DNA of 64,000 nucleotides from Archivesica marissinica (taxonomy: Eukaryota; Mollusca; Bivalvia; Venerida; Vesicomyidae). The stretch spans positions 9,432,977 to 9,496,976 of the forward strand of contig CM026390.1 of assembly GCA_014843695.1 (NCBI GenBank), given 5' to 3'. Every line of letters starts with the position of its first letter. Within the stretch, counting starts at the first letter, position 1. Position numbers and translations under genes: made by a program. The notes beneath the pieces were generated by a model that saw only the letters and a program-made list of their open reading frames with translations, had not been told where the DNA came from and made no database searches. This document shows, one piece after another, positions 32,290 through 42,871 of the stretch.

Positions 32290-32581
32290 AAACTTGATTT
32301 TTTTTTACAATAATTGCGAAACAAGCCGTAACAAATTTATATTAATCACTTTAAATGGCGTGGATGAAAGAGTGTATGTGGCAGGAAACCGGGAGAAAAC
32401 CTACATATTCGATCTGGTGACCACTGTGTCATCTCACATACTCCCCAGTCCGAGGATCGAACATATTCGATCTGGTGACCACTGTGTCATCTCACATACT
32501 CCCCCCAGTCCGAGGATCGAACATATTCGATCTGGTGACCACTGTGTCATCTCACATACTCCCCAGTCCGAGGATCGAACA
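32290..32581 (-). mobile_element. SINE B copy with its interior amplified, cut by gap
   Basis: Tail (CAATAATTGCGAAACAAGCC) and body (GCAGGAAACCGGGAGAAAAC) are present once. Then a segment of about 59-61 bp (CATATTCGATCTGGTGACCA, CTGTGTCATCTCACATACTC, AGTCCGAGGATCGAA) is repeated three times before the N run. This segment lies between the middle of the SINE and its B box. Confidence 0.85.
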
Positions 32582-33581
32582 NNNNNNNNNNNNNNNNNNN
32601 NNNNNNNNNNNNNNNNNNNNNNNNNNNNNNNNNNNNNNNNNNNNNNNNNNNNNNNNNNNNNNNNNNNNNNNNNNNNNNNNNNNNNNNNNNNNNNNNNNNN
32701 NNNNNNNNNNNNNNNNNNNNNNNNNNNNNNNNNNNNNNNNNNNNNNNNNNNNNNNNNNNNNNNNNNNNNNNNNNNNNNNNNNNNNNNNNNNNNNNNNNNN
32801 NNNNNNNNNNNNNNNNNNNNNNNNNNNNNNNNNNNNNNNNNNNNNNNNNNNNNNNNNNNNNNNNNNNNNNNNNNNNNNNNNNNNNNNNNNNNNNNNNNNN
32901 NNNNNNNNNNNNNNNNNNNNNNNNNNNNNNNNNNNNNNNNNNNNNNNNNNNNNNNNNNNNNNNNNNNNNNNNNNNNNNNNNNNNNNNNNNNNNNNNNNNN
33001 NNNNNNNNNNNNNNNNNNNNNNNNNNNNNNNNNNNNNNNNNNNNNNNNNNNNNNNNNNNNNNNNNNNNNNNNNNNNNNNNNNNNNNNNNNNNNNNNNNNN
33101 NNNNNNNNNNNNNNNNNNNNNNNNNNNNNNNNNNNNNNNNNNNNNNNNNNNNNNNNNNNNNNNNNNNNNNNNNNNNNNNNNNNNNNNNNNNNNNNNNNNN
33201 NNNNNNNNNNNNNNNNNNNNNNNNNNNNNNNNNNNNNNNNNNNNNNNNNNNNNNNNNNNNNNNNNNNNNNNNNNNNNNNNNNNNNNNNNNNNNNNNNNNN
33301 NNNNNNNNNNNNNNNNNNNNNNNNNNNNNNNNNNNNNNNNNNNNNNNNNNNNNNNNNNNNNNNNNNNNNNNNNNNNNNNNNNNNNNNNNNNNNNNNNNNN
33401 NNNNNNNNNNNNNNNNNNNNNNNNNNNNNNNNNNNNNNNNNNNNNNNNNNNNNNNNNNNNNNNNNNNNNNNNNNNNNNNNNNNNNNNNNNNNNNNNNNNN
33501 NNNNNNNNNNNNNNNNNNNNNNNNNNNNNNNNNNNNNNNNNNNNNNNNNNNNNNNNNNNNNNNNNNNNNNNNNNNNNNNNN
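32582..33581. other. Assembly gap, exactly 1,000 N
   Basis: Placeholder-sized gap that begins inside the SINE B-derived array. The true length of that array is therefore unknown. Confidence 0.99.
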
Positions 33582-33621
33582 TGGCATGAAAGAACTTCAC
33601 ACCTGTCGCCGTGATTCACAT

Positions 33622-33870
33622 CTACAGTAATTGGGGAAGTCGTGATAGCGCAGTGGATGCACGGTCGCGTCAGGTGCGAAAGGTCTGGAGTTTGAGCCCC
33701 GCTGGAGCCGTTACGATTGTGCCCTTAGGCAAGGCATTTAATTCCACGTTGCCTCTTCTCTCTCCCTCGTGGCTATGGATTCCATCAGGAATGAGGTCTC
33801 GAGAGTGATTAATATATAAGTTGTAAGAACTTGTTTCGCAATCAAGCTAAAATAAATTTGTATAAACTAA
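33622..33870 (+). mobile_element. SINE B' full copy
   Basis: Head GTGATAGCGCAGTGGATGCA and AGGTCTGGAGTTTGAGCCCC (A- and B-box-like), body GTTACGATTGTGCCCTTAGG and CTCGTGGCTATGGATTCCAT, tail GAGAGTGATTAATATATAAG and ACTTGTTTCGCAATCAAGC. The tail is shared with SINE B although the body differs. Confidence 0.85.
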
Positions 33871-33877
33871 ATCGTTG

Positions 33878-33975
33878 TTGTTTGTATGGAGATATAATAA
33901 TATATTAACCTAAATCTCATGTAGTCCCAGTAATATCTATGGAGATGGGATAGATATGGCGACTACTTATCCACT
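33878..33975 (+). repeat. Dispersed element, inverted partner at 40.4 kb
   Basis: GTATGGAGATATAATAATAT, ATTAACCTAAATCTCATGTA, AATATCTATGGAGATGGGAT and GATATGGCGACTACTTA are matched in inverse orientation at 40,400-40,520. Order there is circularly permuted, as for a unit of a once-tandem element. Confidence 0.75.
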
Positions 33976-33983
33976 TATTGGTG

Positions 33984-34236
33984 TGAACTATATGGCTGTT
34001 AGTTGGTATGAACTATATGGCTGTTAGTTGGTGTGAACTATATGACGGTTAGTTGGTGTGAACTATATGGCTGTTAGTTGGTGTGAACTATATGGCTGTT
34101 AGTTGGTGTGAACTATATGGCTGTTAGTTGGTGTGAACTATATGACTGTTAGTTGGTGTGAACTATATGACTGTTAGTTGGTGTGAACTATATGACTGTT
34201 AGTTGGTGTGAACTATATGGCTGTTAGTTGGCTCCA
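33984..34236. repeat. 25-bp tandem repeat, 10 copies
   Basis: Unit core GTGTGAACTATATGGCTGTT with GGCTG/GACTG/GACGG variants. It directly continues the dispersed element and corresponds to the segment GCTAAATGGCTGTCG of the inverted partner at 40.4 kb. Confidence 0.93.
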
Positions 34237-34593
34237 AGTTTTTCAAATTGGCTCCAGTTTATATCAATTGGTGACAGAAGTGGAGGAGCAGAACAAAATT
34301 CAGACAGAGGACACCCTGCTTAAAGAGTCAGTGGTTCTCCGATATGCATAATATAACCTAAACACATGGCCCTCGCTTTAAATATGTCATATCATAGACT
34401 GCTAGCATAGTATAGCTCTTCTCTCTCCCTCATGTCGATGTGTTTATTGTTATTATGACATGTAGTGTGTTTATGCCGACACCCAATCCGGATAATCTTT
34501 CTAAATCACAATTTTTATCGGTTTTAACTTCCTCCTTCGCCTACTTAAATATGCATTTAAAGCAGACAGAGAGTACATACGGTCTTGTTGTAA
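34237..34593. other. Spacer, nothing recognised
   Basis: Includes a duplicated phrase AATTGGCTCCA(A)GTTT at its start. AT-rich otherwise. Confidence 0.5.
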
Positions 34594-37500
34594 ACATGCA
34601 GTATAACAGTGCTGACAGAGTGTACGGTCATGCAGTATAACAGTGCTGACAGAGTGTACGGTCATGCAGTATAACAGTACTGACAGAGTGTACGGTCATG
34701 TTGTAAACATGCAGTATAACAGTGCTGACAGAGTGTACGGTCATGCAGTATAACAGTGCTGACAGAGTGTACGGTCATGCAGTATAACAGTGCTGACAGA
34801 GTGTACGGTCATGCAGTATAACAGTGCTGACAGAGTGTACGGTCATGCAGTATAACAGTGCTGACAAGAGTGTACGGTCTTGTTGTAAACATGCAGTATA
34901 ACAGTGCTGACAGAGTGTACAGTCATGCAGTATAACAGTACTGACAGAGAGTACGGTCTTGTTGTAAACATGCAGTATAACAGTACTGACAGAGTGTACG
35001 GTCTTGCAGTATAACAGTACTGACAGAGTGTACGGTCTTGTTGTAAACATGCAGTATAACAGTACTGACAGAGAGTACGGTCTTGTTGTAAACATGCAGT
35101 ATAACAGTACTGACAGAGTGTACGGTCTTGTTGTAAACATGCAGTATAACAGTACTGACAGAGAGTACGGTCTTGTTGTAAACATGCAGTATAACAGTAC
35201 TGACAGAGTGTACGGTCTTGCAGTATAACAGTACTGACAGAGTGTACGGTCTTGTTGTAAACATGCAGTATAACAGTGCTGACAGAGTGTACGGTCATGC
35301 AGTAAAACAGTACTGACAGAGTGTACGGTCTTGTTGTAAACATGCAGTATAACAGTGCTGACAGAGTGTACAGTCATGCAGTATAACAGTACTGACAGAG
35401 TGTACAGTCTTGTTGTAAACATGTAGTATAACAGTACTGACAGAGAGTACGATCTTGCAGTATAACAGTACTGACAGAGTGTACGGTCTTGTTGTAAACA
35501 TGCAGTATAACAGTACTGACAGAGAGTACGGTCTTGTTGTAAACATGCAGTATAACAGTGCTGACAGAGTGTACGGTCATGCAGTATAACAGTACTGACA
35601 GAGAGTACGGTCTTGTTGTAAACATGCAGTATAACAGTACTGACAGAGAGTACGGTCTTGTTGTATACATGCAGTATAACAGTGCTGACAGAGTGTACGG
35701 TCATGTTGTATACATGCAGTATAACAGTGCTGACAGAGTGTACGGTCATGCAGTATAACAGTGCTGACAGAGTGTACGGTCATGTTGTATACATGCAGTA
35801 TAACAGTGCTGACAGAGTGTACGGTCTTGTTGTAAACATGCAGTATAACAGTACTGACAGAGTGTACGGTCATGCAGTATAACAGTACTGACAGAGTGTA
35901 CGGTCTTGTTGTATACATGCAGTATAACAGTGCTGACAGAGTGTACGGTCTTGTTGTATACATGCAGTATAACAGTGCTGACAGAGTGTACAGTCTTGTT
36001 GTATACATGCAGTATAACAGTGCTGACAGAGTGTACGGTCTTGTTGTATACATGCAGTATAACAGTGCTGACAGAGTGTACGGTCTTGTTGTATACATGC
36101 AGTATAACAGTGCTGACAGAGTGTACGGTCTTGTTGTATACATGCAGTATAACAGTGCTGACAGAGTGTACGTTCATGTTGTATACATGCAGTATAACAG
36201 TGCTGACAGAGTGTACGGTCTTGTTGTATACATGCAGTATAACAGTGCTGACAGAGTGTACGGTCATGCAGTATAACAGTACTGACAGAGAGTACGGTCA
36301 TGCAGTATAACAGTACTGACAGAGAGTACGGTCATGCAGTATAACAGTGCTGACAGAGAGTATGGTCATGCAGTATAACAGTGCTGACAGAGTGTACGGT
36401 CATGTTGTATACATGCAGTATAACAGTGCTGACAGAGTGTACGGTCTTGTTGTATACATGCAGTATAACAGTGCTGACAGAGTGTACGGTCTTGTTGTAT
36501 ACATGCAGTATAACAGTGCTGACAGAGTGTACGGTCTGTTGTATACATGCAGTATAACAGTGCTGACAGAGTGTACGGTCTTGTTGTATACATGCAGTAT
36601 AACAGTGCTGACAGAGTGTACGGTCTTGTTGTATACATGCAGTATAACAGTGCTGACAGAGTGTACGGTCATGTTGTATACATGCAGTATAACAGTGCTG
36701 ACAGAGTGTACGGTCTTGTTGTATACATGCAGTATAACAGTGCTGACAGAGTGTACGGTCATGCAGTATAACAGTACTGACAGAGAGTACGGTCATGCAG
36801 TATAACAGTACTGACAGAGAGTACGGTCATGCAGTATAACAGTGCTGACAGAGAGTACGGTCATGCAGTATAACAGTGCTGACAGAGTGTACGGTCATGT
36901 TGTATACATGCAGTATAACAGTGCTGACAGAGTGTACGGTCATGTTGTATACATGCAGTATAACAGTGCTGACAGAGTGTACGGTCTTGTTGTATACATG
37001 CAGTATAACAGTGCTGACAGAGTGTACGGTCATGCAGTATAACAGTACTGACAGAGAGTACGGTCATGCAGTATAACAGTGCTGACAGAGTGTACGGTCA
37101 TGCAGTATAACAGTACTGACAGAGAGTACGGTCATGCAGTATAACAGTGCTGACAGAGTGTACGGTCATGTTGTATACATGCAGTATAACAGTGCTGACA
37201 GAGTGTACGGTCATGTTGTATACATGCAGTATAACAGTGCTGACAGAGTGTACGGTCTTGTTGTATACATGCAGTATAACAGTGCTGACAGAGTGTACGG
37301 TCTTGTTGTATACATGCAGTATAACAGTGCTGACAGAGTGTACGGTCATGCAGTATAACAGTACTGACAGAGTGTACGGTCATGCAGTATAACAGTGCTG
37401 ACAGAGTGTACGGTCATGTTGTATACATGCAGTATAACAGTGCTGACAGAGTGTACGGTCATGTTGTATACATGCAGTATAACAGTGCTGACAGAGTGTA

Positions 37501-38064
37501 CGGTCTTGTTGTATACATGCAGAATAACAGTGCTGACAGAGTGTACGGTCATGCAGTATAACAGTGCTGACAGAGTGTACGGTCATGTTGTATACATGCA
37601 GTATAACAGTGCTGACAGAGTGTACGGTCTTGTTGTAAACATGCAGTATAACAGTGCTGACAGAGTGTACAGTCTTGTTGTAAACATGCAGTATAACAGT
37701 GCTGACAGAGAGTACGGTCTTGTTGTAAACATGCAGTATAACAGTGCTGACAGAGTGTACGGTCATGCAGTATAACAGTACTGACAGAGTGTACGGTCAT
37801 GTTGTAAACATGCAGTATAACAGTGCTGAAAGAGTGTACGGTCATGCAGTATAACAGTACTGACAGAGAGTACGGTCATGCAGTATAACAGTGCTGACAG
37901 AGTGTACGGTCATGCAGTATAACAGTGCTGACAGAGTGTACGGTCATGCAGTATAACAGTGCTGACAGAGTGTACGGTCATGCAGTATAACAGTGCTGAC
38001 AGAGTGTACGGTCATGCAGTATAACAGTACTGACAGAGTGTACGGTCTTGTTGTAAACATGCAG
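34594..38064. repeat. Mixed 34/45-bp minisatellite, about 90 units
   Basis: The basic unit (34 bp) has CATGCAGTATAACAGTGCTG and ACAGAGTGTACGGT. The longer unit (45 bp) adds (C/A)TTGTTGTA(A/T)A before CATGCAG. Left part: long units have TTGTTGTAAACATG and AGTACTGAC. Right part: TTGTTGTATACATG and AGTGCTGAC. The order of 34- and 45-bp units is irregular. Many plus and minus frames look open because of the unit structure. None is a gene. Confidence 0.96.
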
Positions 38065-38175
38065 TATAATACATAGAGAGGATCTCCTTACAATTCTAAT
38101 AACTGTTCTAGTGTGACAACCTGCTGCAAGTCATTCATTTCAGTCATATATCAGATACATTTTACCCATATTAAA

Positions 38176-38432
38176 TACAGACGGATCTGTAGTCCAGTGG
38201 TAACACGCTGGACTGGTAATCCAGATCACAGGTTTGATCCCCCATCTGACCCTAATAAAATTAACAGTCTTTCAGATGGGATGTTAAACCGAGGTCTCGT
38301 GTCGGTGCTTTATGGAATGTGTCTCTCTGTGTATCATTGCACTATCCTCCAAAAATCGACTAATCTCTTCAGGAGACGTCGCTCATATGGGCAACCGGTA
38401 GAGACGATACATAAACGTAAAACACACACACA
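38176..38432 (+). mobile_element. SINE A, near full length
   Basis: tRNA-Thr-like head: GTAGTCCAGTGGTAACACGC (A box), CTGGACTGGTAATCCAGA (anticodon-stem-like with GGT), CAGGTTTGATCC (B box). Body: CCCTAATAAAATTAACAGTC, TCGTGTCGGTGCTTTATGG. Tail: GGGCAACCGGTAGAGACGAT, ACATAAACGTAAAACACACA. No acceptor stem, so not a functional tRNA. Confidence 0.9.
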
Positions 38433-38699
38433 TATTAAATTATTTGTAATTACATCTTGACAACCTACTAGAACCAAAAACCACTTTACAAGAACGCTGT
38501 ATTTATACTTTATATAGTTCCCCAAGTTAGTACTTTATCAACAATATAACATAAAAACAACAGCAGTAACAACAGTCATTTCCTTGGCAACAACCACTTA
38601 GCAACAGCAATGGTCGAGGACACCGCCCTGGGAGATACACTCAAGCTGCCAGACACAGGCAACTAATTTACAGCCCACTAGGATCATTGAAACGCCAGA

Positions 38700-39362
38700 C
38701 TAAATCTCTTTACAACAACCTCTCTACAGCAACCTCTCTACAACATCCTCTCTACAACAACCTCTCTACAACAACCTCTCTACAACATCCTCTCCACAAC
38801 AACCTCTCTACAACAACCTCTCTACAATAACCTCTCTACAACAACCTCTCTACAACAACCTCTACACCAACCTCTCTACAATAACCTCTCTACAACAACC
38901 TCTCTACAATAACCTCTCTACAACAACCTCTCTACAGCAACCTCTCTACAACAACCTCTCTACAACATCATCTCTACAGCAACCTCTCTACATTAACATC
39001 TTTACATTAACGTCTCTAAAACATCCTCTCTACAACAACCTCTCTACAACATCCTATCTACATCAACCTCTCTACATTAACGTCTTTACATTAACGTCTC
39101 TACAACAACCTCTCTACAACATCCTCTCTACAACAACCTCTCTACAACATCCTCTCTACATCAACCTCTCTACATTAACATCTTTACATTAACGTCTCTA
39201 CAACAACCTCTCTACATCAACCTCTCTACATTAACATCTCTACAACAACCTCTCTAGAACATCCTCTCTACACCAACATCTCTACATGCTCTCTACAACA
39301 ACCTCTCTACATTTTCAACCTCTCTACATTAACATCTTTACATTAACGTCTCTGCAACAACT
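38700..39362. repeat. Irregular CT-rich repeat (CAACCTCTCTA type)
   Basis: Built from 12-13-bp words ACAACCTCTCT, ACATCCTCTCT and ACATTAACGTCTCT in irregular order. A 130-bp block appears duplicated (near 38,990-39,090 and 39,165-39,240). Strand-asymmetric pyrimidine richness is notable. Confidence 0.9.
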
Positions 39363-39594
39363 TCTTCTAGCAACAATGTCTGGTTCCACAGTTTACATAT
39401 ACCTACCCTGTACCCTGACACCTAAGGTGGTATATCATGTCTGCCATTCATTTTTGGGTCATAAAAATGTCGAAAGAAATGAATTTGGTGTTAGAAATTA
39501 ATGTTATTTACGGATATTTACTGAGTGAGGTCATCTATGCTGGTTTATTCAACCCGCTGTGTTGTACTTTATATTAAAAGTGAATTATATCTAA

Positions 39595-39905
39595 TGACGG
39601 ATCTGTAGTCCAGTGGTAACACACTGTTACAGTGGTAACACACTGGACTGGTAATCAAGGGATTACAGGTTCGATCCCATGGCTGACCCTAATAAAATTA
39701 ACAGTCTTTCAGATGGGACGTTAAACTGAGGTTTCGTGTCGGTGCTGTACACCGTGCACGTAAAAGAACCAGAGGAGACTCTGGAATGCCTCTCTGTCTG
39801 TATCATTGCACTATCCTTCAAATATCTAAAATGACTAATCTCTTCAGGAGGCGTCGCTCATATGGGCAACCGGTAGCGACGATAAATAAACGTAAAACAC
39901 ACACA
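39595..39905 (+). mobile_element. SINE A copy with duplicated A box
   Basis: As the copy at 38.2 kb, but GTGGTAACACACTG in the head is duplicated. It ends CGATAAATAAACGTAAAACA, giving the intact form of the tail that expanded at 11.8-14.5 kb. Confidence 0.9.
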
Positions 39906-40399
39906 TGATTTGTATGCAATCAGTTTCGTACCCAGGGACTTATTCGTATCGCTAAATAAAACTATATTCGAATAAATTTCAACTGTTCCATGTAGCTAGC
40001 ATACAAAAAAAGATTAAGCAATCTGCACATATCACAGAATAGTGTTAAAAAAGTCCCCTTCAGAACCCTAATTCCCCTATTAGGAGATGCAAAATTCCCA
40101 TTTCGTATTACATGTAGATGTGCAGTATTCAGTGTCAATGCACTTAATAAATGGTTTCTACATTCCGGCCAGATTGAGCAATATATTAAATATGCGTACT
40201 TTGGATGGAAGTGATTCATGCATTACATTCCTCCGGTGTATCTGCACTATGATCACACCAAGGCGTATGTAAGTATTGAATTTCAAGACAACAGGTGCAA
40301 ATTAATAAAGGGTGTAATACCTACCTTGCACATGGCATGCTAAACTCTTACAATTAACATACAAGCTCACAATATAGTAGCACCTTTTCCATCATAGAG
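39906..40399. other. Spacer, nothing recognised
   Basis: Overlapping 61-85-codon open frames on both strands (39,962-40,272) lack splice logic or family resemblance. Confidence 0.4.
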
Positions 40400-40520
40400 A
40401 TTTAGGTTAATATACTATTATATCTCCATATAAACGACAGCCATTTAGCTATCATGCAGTGGCTAAGTAGTCGCCATATCTATCCCACCTCCATAGATAT
40501 TACTGCGACTATATGAGATT
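40400..40520 (-). repeat. Dispersed element, inverted partner of 33.9 kb
   Basis: TTAATATACTATTATATCTCC, less its first base, and AAGTAGTCGCCATATCTATC then CTCCATAGATATTACTG are the inverse of 33,878-33,975. Segment order is permuted. Confidence 0.75.
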
Positions 40521-40544
40521 CCGGCCTTTATTATGAACATTGGT

Positions 40545-40727
40545 TTGGCTACTACATTGTCAATGTATGTCGTATTGGTAATGGAGTCAAGAGGTGCTTC
40601 TATGATGGAAAGGGTTAATGTATGTTGTATTAGTAATGGAGTCAAGAGGTGCTTCTATGAGGGAAAGGGTCAATGTATGTCGTATTAGTAATGGAGTCAA
40701 GAGGTGCTTCTATGAGGGAAAGGGTTA
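40545..40727. repeat. 57-60-bp tandem repeat, about 3 copies
   Basis: AATGGAGTCAAGAGGTGCTT, CTATGA(T/G)GGAAAGGGTTAA and TGTATG(T)(C/T)GTATTAGTAATGG repeat. It directly follows the dispersed element at 40.4 kb. Confidence 0.9.
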
Positions 40728-40854
40728 ACTAACTCTAAACCAATCATTTTAACTCAACCAAGTTTTTTCAAACCGTTCAAAGTCATGATTTTTGAAGTGA
40801 TCATTTGGAAGAGAAACAAACAATTTAAATCATATTATTTTGCTCACATCTGTG

Positions 40855-41082
40855 TTAACCGTCCTGTGTTTAGTTTATTTAGGACACAATCTACATGGTA
40901 TTGTCTGTACTATCTGTGTTGACCGTCCTATGTTTAGTTTATTTAGGACACAATCTACATGGTATTGTCTGTACTATCTGTGTTGACCGTCCTGTGTTTA
41001 GTTTATTTAGGACACAATCTACATGGTATTGTCTGTACTATCTGTGTTGACCGTCCTGTGTTTAGTTTATTTAGGACACAAG
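40855..41082. repeat. 64-bp tandem repeat, about 3.5 copies
   Basis: CTGTGTTGACCGTCCTGTGT, TTAGTTTATTTAGGACACAA and ATGGTATTGTCTGTACTAT repeat with very few differences. Confidence 0.93.
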
Positions 41083-41167
41083 CTGAATGATTCTATTTTC
41101 TTCATCAACGTTAGCAAATCTGTTTATTACAGGAATTTCAATAACAACTGTTAAAATGGGTAATATT

Positions 41168-41282
41168 TGGGGTTTTTTTTATTCGTTTGGGTTGTTTTTT
41201 ATTTGTTTGGGTTGTTTTTTTTATTTGTTTGGGGTTTTTTTTATTCGTTTGGGTTGTTTTTTATTTGTTTGGGTTGTTTTGG
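41168..41282. repeat. T-rich tandem repeat, about 19-20 bp units
   Basis: Runs of GGGTTGTTTTTTATTTGTTT with length changes in the T tract. Hydrophobic open frames across it are artefacts. Confidence 0.9.
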
Positions 41283-41289
41283 GGAGTTA

Positions 41290-41490
41290 AACATGGGTTA
41301 TATAGTGACTTCCCGGCTTCTATTACAGAAAGACGCCCAGCTGTCCATCCAGCACCGACATTCCACAAGCCAGTTGGGTACAAAGTATCTTCCACACATT
41401 GAAAGAATTTGACACCATCGGTGTACATCGACCCAACATCAAGCAGAGACAAGCGTTTTGGAGTCAATGGCCGTAATCACCCAGCCACTA
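41290..41490 (-). mobile_element. SINE E copy, diverged
   Basis: GTTATATAGTGACTTCCCGG, CGCCCAGCTGTCCATCCAG, CACTTCCACAAGCCAG-like and GAAAGAATTTGACACCATCG match SINE E. The head is recognisable from TTTTGGAGTCAATGGCCG. Confidence 0.65.
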
Positions 41491-41682
41491 AATGTCAATG
41501 TAAGCAAACCTGCGAGTTTAATCTGGAGATTCCAATTTTTGCGTATTCGCTTCTTCTCATTTTCCATGGCGCTACATATACGTTGCTCTAACACATCTGC
41601 AGCCTTCCTTCTGGTCACGTGTTGAATGCATAAATTAGGAAATCTGAAAGACGCAGTAAAGATATGTTTACCGTTAAGTTTA

Positions 41683-41935
41683 AACTTTTTTATTTTACAA
41701 CGATTGCATTTGATATTTGTATGTATGTATGTTCCTTTAATGTCAAACCCCTCGCAGGGACTTAGACATGTTTTCCTGGGCAGGCTTAGCCGACCTAAGC
41801 GATTAACCAGTACTAAGCAATGTGTGTGAGGTGCCTTGCTCAATGACACTACATACGTGGCCTGACCGAGTATCGAACCCGGGACCGTTCGATTCCAAAT
41901 CCGACGCTCTACCACTGGGCCACGGACGCCACACT
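41683..41935 (-). mobile_element. SINE C full copy, inserted next to a SINE B tail
   Basis: On the minus strand: GGCGTCCGTGGCCCAGTGGT (A box), AGAGCGTCGGATTTGGAAT, CCCGGGTTCGATACTCGG (B box), GCAAGGCACCTCACACAC, CTAAGCCTGCCCAGG and a CATACATACATAC end. Bases 41,683-41,710 (TTTTTTATTTTACAACGATTGC) less two bases are the start of a SINE B tail that the element abuts. Confidence 0.85.
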
Positions 41936-42285
41936 TGTAAGGTGCCCGCTACTCATGTGGACATCACATGATTGCCGTATATGGCATATATTGCTACCTG
42001 TGTAAATTTATGAGACGAAATTTACATCATCACCAATCATTGGTATCACCGCATAAATAAAAGATGGAGGCCAGTGCTGTTGCTTTCACTTTATTATTGA
42101 TTCAGTTATGATTTATTTCTTACTAACTTGCTTGCATACATGTACAATAAAAAAATATCATTATGCTTAATTAAGAGTAAACATTATATTGCACAGCTTG
42201 TTTTTGAAACACAAATACATGTGGGTTATTGCTTATTGGTATACCCCAGGATAAGTGCAACAGCTCTTTATCTATTCTATGAATA
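41936..42285. other. AT-rich spacer, nothing recognised
   Basis: No exon or array between the SINE C and the MITE pair. Confidence 0.5.
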
Positions 42286-42462
42286 CAGTCAAACTTGTCT
42301 TAAGCAGCCAGCCAAGGAAATCACAGAAAGTGCCTGCTTAGCACAGGTGGCTGCTTAATAGAGGTCAACTATATAGTAAACAACAAATTGGGAATCTGGA
42401 AAGTGGCTGCTTAATACAGGTTGGCTGCTTAATAGAGGTGACCACTAACACAGGTTTCACTG
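42286..42462 (+). mobile_element. MITE G, 177 bp, CAGT(C/G)AAAC(C/T)TGT ends
   Basis: Left CAGTCAAACTTGT and right ACAGGTTTCACTG are inverted, flanked by TA on both sides. Internal AAGCAGCCA, GGCTGCTTAATA and GAGGT words repeat as subterminal motifs. TA flanks suggest a Tc1/mariner-like origin. CAGTG ends would also suit hAT, but no 8-bp duplication is seen. Confidence 0.7.
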
Positions 42463-42522
42463 TAGGTGAGGTAAATTCACAAGGTTGCTCTTGTGCAAAA
42501 TGATTTCAATTTGTTAGTTTAA

Positions 42523-42755
42523 CCCTTTCAACACCACATACCTCTAAATAGGCTTACAAAAAGTGTAGATCCAGATGAGCCGGCTCGTCACGAGCCGTCT
42601 CATCAGGATCTGCACTTTTTGCCAGTGATATGACTATTTTTAGACATAATTACCCATTTTGATAAATGAACTTGTCCAAATGTGATTTTCTGATTCATTT
42701 ATTGGTTTATGAATATCATAGACCAGTCCATATGAGTTACTTGGTGTTGAAAGGG
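42523..42755 (-). mobile_element. MITE F, 233 bp, piggyBac-like ends with hairpin
   Basis: TTAA on both sides. Ends CCCTTTCAACACCA and TGGTGTTGAAAGGG. Two such features, TTAA target and CCC ends, are the piggyBac hallmark. An internal palindrome of about 63 bp (42,558-42,620) has arms AAAAAGTGTAGATCCAGATG and CATCAGGATCTGCACTTTTT around CGGCTCGTCACGAGCCG. Nearly identical to the copy at 63.3 kb. Confidence 0.85.
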
Positions 42756-42797
42756 TTAATCATATGTTACATGTGTATAGGATATAAGCTGAAAACG

Positions 42798-42871
42798 ATC
42801 CAATATGTAAAATATTGGACTGTGTGAGCCGCGTAGCGCCGAAGACAGTACCAATATTTTAGATATTGGAT
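42798..42871. repeat. Small foldback repeat
   Basis: ATCCAATATGTAAAATATTG pairs with CAATATTTTAGATATTGGAT across a short loop (GCCGCGTAGCGCCG). No target duplication assessed. Confidence 0.65.

Noticed and set aside
38176..38250. tRNA-Thr gene
   Set aside because: A and B boxes and an anticodon-like arm are present, but there is no pairing acceptor stem and the sequence continues into a SINE body found at several loci.
41087..41412. Small hydrophobic membrane protein
   Set aside because: The Phe/Leu/Val-rich peptides come from a T-rich simple repeat and appear in all three plus frames.
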